This document shows positions 1 through 6,000 of a stretch of 12,341 bases of DNA, piece after piece. The DNA is from Candidatus Dojkabacteria bacterium. GTDB lineage: Bacteria; Patescibacteriota; Dojkabacteria; GCA-002793355. Within the stretch, counting starts at the first letter, position 1. Each line of letters opens with the position of its first letter. The translations under genes and the position numbers were made by a program. The stretch spans positions 1 to 12,341 of the forward strand of contig JALVLD010000100.1 in the NCBI GenBank assembly GCA_027033525.1. The letters are read 5' to 3'. The notes beneath the pieces are model-generated. The model was not told the DNA's origin. It ran no database searches and worked only from the letters and a program-made list of their open reading frames with translations.

Positions 1-3000
1 AAAACGCTTTCTAATTTAAATCTCAGACGCTGCCCTACAATTTCAATAGTCTTCAAAATACCTGGTTTCTCTTTGGTTCCATATAGTAAAGTATAAATAT
101 CATCTTTTAATGATCTTAGTGCCCTTACAATAAGAGGAACTAACTTCGTATAGCTCACCGAGTATAAACCCGACCTAGTTTTACTAACAATATTTGGAAA
201 TATTTTTTCAACATCTTGCGCTATAAAACCATATTGTTTTTTCTTTGTTGAATCATTCTTCCAAACAAAAGATACTGGTTGTAAACTCAATACCTTATTT
301 AAGATATCACCATTTAGAGGGGTAATCTTGTCTTTTAAGTTGCGATCTGAAAACGTTTGCCAATCATTTGCAATTGCGTATGTGCCATCACCAGCTTCGC
401 CAACTTGGAATAATGCTCCTGGATTCATTGTACCGACACCAACATTGCCATCTCGAGTAATTATAGCTCTGTGAGTATTATTAGTCGTAAAGATCAGAGA
501 ATATTGTGGTATACTGCTTCCGCCAGCCGCCCCAAGCTTATACCACATCCCACTGTTTCCTCCCAACTTTAACCCTGGCGACCCTGATCCCCACAAATCC
601 CTAGATAAAAGCCAATAGGTAGAGTTATACCACGTTCCAAATACAGAATCATTAGTGATCTCTACTCTCGTGGCGTGGATAGAAGGTAGAGAGTCAGAAG
701 CTACGACAAGACGAGCAGTTCCACTAGCTGTTGTTTTTCTAATAATCAAACCTACACCATTCCCCACATCAATTTCCAACGGTACTTGAGGATTCGTAGT
801 ACTTATCCCCAATCTATTGTTTTGCCAATCCCAATACAAATGATTTGAATCACCTACTACATTAGTACCGTCAGAATATAAGATTGCATGCGCTCCAACA
901 TTAATACTAAGTAAATGTTCTACAGTATCCCAAAGCAGACTTCCTGTACCATTATTATACATTACTTCATACTGATTCCCTTGATCAGGTGGCAAAAACA
1001 GTGAATATGAATGATATATATCATTTGGAGCGCTTAATTCCACAGCATTTGTTCTGTTATTATCTTCAAAACGAATAGAACCTGGATTCCCCTTATCGCT
1101 AGGACGAATATTTATTGCTGCTCTCTTGTCATTTAAAGGATCCAAATCTAACGTATACTCAGGATCAGTATTCCCGATACCAAAACGACCATCATACAAC
1201 ATACGCGCTACATCTCGATAGGCCCCACCGGGTTGCCTGTGCTTAAATTCTACGTAAGGAATAACATTATCATCATTGTCGACAAAGTCTACTCTATGCC
1301 TTAGTTGGGCAACTAATTGCCATCCAGTGCCACCATGTCCATTATAAGCCAAACTATTATAACCTCCAAGCACGTCTCCTGCTTGGACTATAGTTGGATA
1401 ATTAATCATACCTCTAGCTTTATAATACAATGCTACTGGTCCTGCTGCATTATTAGAATATCTCACAAAAGCTGTAGGGGCCACCCTATTAGAACTTGAA
1501 ACCACCAAAAAAAGCTTATTTGCATTAAAACTAGTTGGATCTCTATTGGTTCCTACCCAAACTCTCCCAGCCAGATTATCATTACTATCTACTCCTAATC
1601 TTACATGAGAAGAAGAAAACATTCGGACAGGCTGGTTGTTACCTCCAATTAATAACTCATGATTTTCTGAATATAATCTTGCAGAAGACGAACTGCTCAA
1701 CTTTATATTTCCTGCCACAGTTAATTTTTCATCAGGAGAAAAATCACTAATACCTAAATTACCATTAGCATCTAAAATCATCCTATCAACAGGCGCAGTG
1801 TAATATCCGCCAGTTTGAAACATAATATAAGGATTATTATTAGGATGTGCAGCATCATGACTTTTTACTGAAGCAATAATCAATGGCTGATCAGTAGATA
1901 CTACTCCCTTGCCGGCCCAACTCGGCACATAATAGTTATCTCCCAATTTTGCAAAAAACATATTATTAGTATAATCCGGCCCACTCCCTTTTAACGACAA
2001 GACCGCTCCGCTATAATTATTGGTATTGTCCTCATTCTTAACCTGGATTTCCGTTAGCCCCCAACCGGTATGCTCTAAAGTTATACGCTGGACATCTGAA
2101 TCTCGTGGTGTTACGACATCTGTGGAATAATAACCCCCAATAGGATCTTGTTTCCAAACAGCCAAGCTACCTAAATTCACAGTATTCCCATTATCAATGC
2201 TTAAATCAAATGTAGATGAATCCCAACTTAAGGTTTGCTCATCATGATCGTTAATTATTGTAGAGGCCTGTACCCACCTAACTCCATTACCAGTAGATAC
2301 TAAAACATACCCTACATTACCAAGGCTATCATTATTATCGTAAAGCCCTCCTGTTAAATGTAGGCCTGCAAACATAGGGGTAGAAGTAGTATCTATATCC
2401 TGTGGCGTGGTAATTTGAATATCACTGCCCGTAGTAGTAACTATAATACGATGCTCTTGCCCCCCTATATTAATATGCGGACCATACGAACCATTTATAG
2501 TACGAATCCCATTAAAACTCCCAGCACTTATTGGAGCAGTGCCTGCAAATGTAATCCTACCATATTTATCAATTGTAATTATAGGAACTTGATTGCTACC
2601 CCCATAAGTACCAGGTGTTACTCCTGTTTCTTCTAATTTAAAAACTTTATTTGCAACCAACTCCAATCCTGCCCCTGCCTGATACACATCACGTAAACCA
2701 CTTAAATCCACACTATTCCCCTGGCTTATAGCTAATCTATCCCCTTCTAATTCCAATACCTGAGATTGAATTCTAGGCATATGTTTTACTCCGAACAAAT
2801 CTGTAATACAGAATATGCCTAGTTTACATAGTAAATAAAAGATTGCCCCCCATAAAATAGGCCATATGACAAGCGCTGCAAACAGTCGCTCGTTTTCTCG
2901 TTTTCCTTCTTGGGCCAGCTTATCTTCCAATTGTTCGATCTTTTGCAATTCAGCTACATTATTATTAGGAACAGTTCTACTTCTTGCAACCTTCTTCCTT

Positions 3001-3056
3001 CTATGCATTTGTTTTTTACGCTTCTTGACGAGTTCTCCTTTTATCCCAAACTTCAT
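1..3056 (-). CDS. Membrane-anchored S74 fibre protein, second of a tandem pair (3' end outside window)
   Basis: An open frame starts at the ATG at 3056 and runs without a stop to the left edge, giving 1018 complete codons. The start is supported by MKFGIK, which matches MKFAIK of the upstream paralogue. Residues 1-57 are very basic and then Glu/Lys/Gln-rich (possible short coiled coil at 34-57). A transmembrane helix spans about 59-84 and ends in YLLCKLGIFCITD. Residues about 105-160 hold a tail-fibre-like module (AGxGLELVxNxxFKL, GTYGxxNxxPxIxIDxYGR). A long beta-rich shaft with repeats such as DGNVGVGTMNPG follows. A peptidase S74 domain begins at Ser903-Asp904 with Lys908, then GFIAQDVEKIFP. 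No YadA-type head is visible. The gene lies 23 bases after its paralogue and is probably cotranscribed; TATAAA lies four bases before the ATG and no good Shine-Dalgarno is seen. Inferred role: a trimeric surface fibre or adhesin with an N-terminal membrane anchor. The target is unknown. Confidence 0.88.
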   Translation of the reverse strand, partial: MKFGIKGELVKKRKKQMHRRKKVARSRTVPNNNVAELQKIEQLEDKLAQEGKRENERLFAALVIWPILWGAIFYLLCKLGIFCITDLFGVKHMPRIQSQVLELEGDRLAISQGNSVDLSGLRDVYQAGAGLELVANKVFKLEETGVTPGTYGGSNQVPIITIDKYGRITFAGTAPISAGSFNGIRTINGSYGPHINIGGQEHRIIVTTTGSDIQITTPQDIDTTSTPMFAGLHLTGGLYDNNDSLGNVGYVLVSTGNGVRWVQASTIINDHDEQTLSWDSSTFDLSIDNGNTVNLGSLAVWKQDPIGGYYSTDVVTPRDSDVQRITLEHTGWGLTEIQVKNEDNTNNYSGAVLSLKGSGPDYTNNMFFAKLGDNYYVPSWAGKGVVSTDQPLIIASVKSHDAAHPNNNPYIMFQTGGYYTAPVDRMILDANGNLGISDFSPDEKLTVAGNIKLSSSSSARLYSENHELLIGGNNQPVRMFSSSHVRLGVDSNDNLAGRVWVGTNRDPTSFNANKLFLVVSSSNRVAPTAFVRYSNNAAGPVALYYKARGMINYPTIVQAGDVLGGYNSLAYNGHGGTGWQLVAQLRHRVDFVDNDDNVIPYVEFKHRQPGGAYRDVARMLYDGRFGIGNTDPEYTLDLDPLNDKRAAINIRPSDKGNPGSIRFEDNNRTNAVELSAPNDIYHSYSLFLPPDQGNQYEVMYNNGTGSLLWDTVEHLLSINVGAHAILYSDGTNVVGDSNHLYWDWQNNRLGISTTNPQVPLEIDVGNGVGLIIRKTTASGTARLVVASDSLPSIHATRVEITNDSVFGTWYNSTYWLLSRDLWGSGSPGLKLGGNSGMWYKLGAAGGSSIPQYSLIFTTNNTHRAIITRDGNVGVGTMNPGALFQVGEAGDGTYAIANDWQTFSDRNLKDKITPLNGDILNKVLSLQPVSFVWKNDSTKKKQYGFIAQDVEKIFPNIVSKTRSGLYSVSYTKLVPLIVRALRSLKDDIYTLLYGTKEKPGILKTIEIVGQRLRFKLESV
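96..350 (-). other. Peptidase S74 / intramolecular chaperone domain of second fibre protein
   Basis: Residues 903-987 of the second fibre protein read SDRNLKDKITPL, then GFIAQDVEKIFP, then SYTKLVPLIVRALRSL. This is the usual order of an S74 domain, including the C-terminal helix that packs in the trimer. In known S74 domains (phage endosialidases, MYRF) the chain cuts itself between Ser and Asp using that Ser and a Lys five residues later. Both are present here (Ser903, Lys908). Cleavage itself is inferred. Confidence 0.85.
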
Positions 3057-3079
3057 CCCTTTTATACCTACCACTTAAA

Positions 3080-6000
3080 TTAATTACTCGGAGTCAGCGT
3101 AGGCGTTGGTGTCAACGTTGGAACCGCACTAGGAGTAGGAGTAATAGTTAATGTAGGGGTCGGCGTCACTGTTGGAGTTGACGTAGGCACGTTTGTAGAT
3201 GTAGGCGATGGCGATGGAGTTACAAATGGTTTTACGCCCTTACTTTCTACTATCCGCGGCTTATCAACATTCAACGCCATCCATGTGAATTTCACATCAT
3301 CACCATTTTTGGTAGTTAGTACTATGTCAAACCCCTCAGACGTAATATTATCAATATAAAAGGCCACATTTTGACCTACTGGCGCCACACTAACGACTGG
3401 CTCGGCCTTATATGGTTCTTCAAATTCTATATGCACCGATAAATCGCCTGCCTTAACGATTGCATAGCCCGCCATGTCTTTGTCTGCAAATTCTACTCTT
3501 TTTGCAAAACGTACCTTAGACATAAATGCTACAGTTTGTTTAAATATAACTTTGGCTTTAAATATAACCTCACTAACTATATTCCAAATACCATTTATAA
3601 ACTTACTTAAAGGTTTAACCTTACTGTCCGTATTATCCTGCTGAGGGACTGATGAAACCGTAGGAGTTGGCGTAGGAGTTGACGTAGGTAACGGTTTAGT
3701 TTCTTCATTTTTGTCATACTGTGCCCTCAAATCCTCCAACTGCTTCTCAATCCCAAATAATTTAGACACTATACCATTAAACTTCGAATTCACTGTAGTC
3801 TTGTGTTGCAAATCTATAATCTCATTTTGCTGACTTTTAATACCTTCCACTAACAACCCAACCATTTTACCGTACTCAATCCTATAGTAACCATCATCCC
3901 CCACCTCTACTACTTCTGGAACAACCTCCTTTACTTCTTGCGCGATTAAACCTATCTCTGGTTTAGTATCAAAATCCTTTCTATTCGGATACTTCTGAGT
4001 ATTCCAGTTATATCGAACACCGCGCAACTTTTCGATTAAACTTAGCGGATTATTAATCGTCTCTATATTTGTCTTCAAACGAGCATCTGAAGGAGTTCCA
4101 GCATTAGAAAGAGCCACACAATTAGCGTCAAATATTGTAACACCAAAGTCTCTATCCCTATAAACATTAGCTGACGTTCCATTATCTCCTTCGTGGATAA
4201 TAATATCTACATAATCAGTATTGTACGCTGAAACATCTATATTGACGTCATCTCGGGTACTTGTACTTTCCATCTTAGTCAAGTGAACATAATAGTCATC
4301 TGTGTTTAACGAATTAGCGAAATTGATTCGATATCTCCCAGTGTTTGTATGGGTTACACTGGCTATATTACCATAAGAATTAGTTACTGTACCATTCGCT
4401 TGTACCTTTGCTCCCCCGATAACGCAAGAAACAGGATTCTGCCATAAAATTGCTCCCCCAGAGCCAACGGTCAACACTTGTCCTAAACTCCCTTGAGAGT
4501 TAGTAGAATCATACAGACCAGCATGTATGTGAATATCTCCTAAAATGTTTGCATTACCGTTAACATCCAATTTATAGGCTGGGGTTGCAGTTCCGATACC
4601 CAAATTACCATTGTGGTCTAAAGTCATTTCCACATCAGCTCCTAAGTTACCGCCTCCATTATTAACTAAAAACTCTAATCGGGTTGGTAGGTTGTTTGCA
4701 CTTACTGAACCATCTGCAACAATTCTTATACCTCCTGTTGTTATATATTGTGAACCATCATATCCTGCACTCGAGAATTCTGCTATTTTATCGTTATCTT
4801 GCAATGCAGCCTCAGAACCTTCCCCGCCTCTTGCTTTTAAAAACGCAATTCTACCTGGCTCGTCATCATCCCCATAACGAACGCTGCCATAAGTTGCCAT
4901 AGAACCAGGATCTTGGTTAATCATAACTACAGAATGCTGAGTACCAAAATAAGCAAGATTATAATCAGTTACCGTTGTCCCATAGGTTAGTAAACCATCT
5001 TGATTTATGCGATACCTCTCTGCACCATTAGTTGTAAATGCTAACGTATCTGCTGCTGGCAAAAACATTCCTGTATTAGAATCTGAATCAAACCTAAAAG
5101 CTGGGGATCCTTGTGTACCGTTTGCAGCCAAAAATCTTGTTGCTCTAACATTTCCAACCACTTGCAATTTATTAACTGGATTCGTCGTGCCGATTCCCAC
5201 ATTACCAGCACCTGTAAACAACAAATTATTACCGTTTAAATCCACATTACGTTCAGACAACAATGAACCATTTGTATTATAAATGTTTTCAAGCGTATCC
5301 CCTTCTTCCAAAAGCTTCACCCAACCTGTATTAGCATTATCATCACTGTTTTTAATATAAATATCCCCATTAAGACCATCAATAGCAAGATCACCTCTAA
5401 ATGCTGTAATATTACCTTCAGGATTACTAGCTACCTCAAAAATAGAAGAATAATCCCCATTAGTATTTTGTAGCATTATCACTGCACCAGTATTAGTCTG
5501 AGTATTCCTAATATGAAGCGGGGCCCCTGGATTACTTACGCCTATACCGACCCTATTATTACCACTTACCACAAACTGAACACCATTATTATTTCTAGCA
5601 TCTATTAATCTATGAAGTGTAGATGCTTGGGCATCAATTACTAAATGGGCAACCTCTCCATTAGTACCAATGCCTCGTGCTACTAAAGCATTATTAGTTA
5701 TAATATTACCATCAAGAGTTTGCAAATCTCCTCCATTTACCTCCAATAAACTTCCTGGAGTAGCGGTTCCAATACCAACATTACCAGAACCTGTAAACAA
5801 TAAGTTATGTCCGTTCAAATCAACAGTACGCTCATCAGCTAGCGAACCATTAGTTGTATAAATATTTACAGCATTAGAAGCAATTGCATTGTCAACATAT
5901 TGCTTAGTGACTAACGACCTGGCTACAAAATTAACCTCATAATCTCCTTCATAAACTAAACCTTTGTAATTTAAATCATCTCTTACTATCATATCTGTAC

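Noticed and set aside
2866..3078. Plus-strand hydrophobic 70-residue open frame, possible small membrane protein
   Set aside because: It is antisense to the conserved N-terminus and membrane helix of the second fibre protein, and hydrophobicity arises from the complement of Lys/Glu codons.
4611..4902. Plus-strand open frames over the fibre gene, including 4611-4877 and 4684-4902
   Set aside because: They lie opposite a well-supported long gene with clear domains and have no recognisable protein features.
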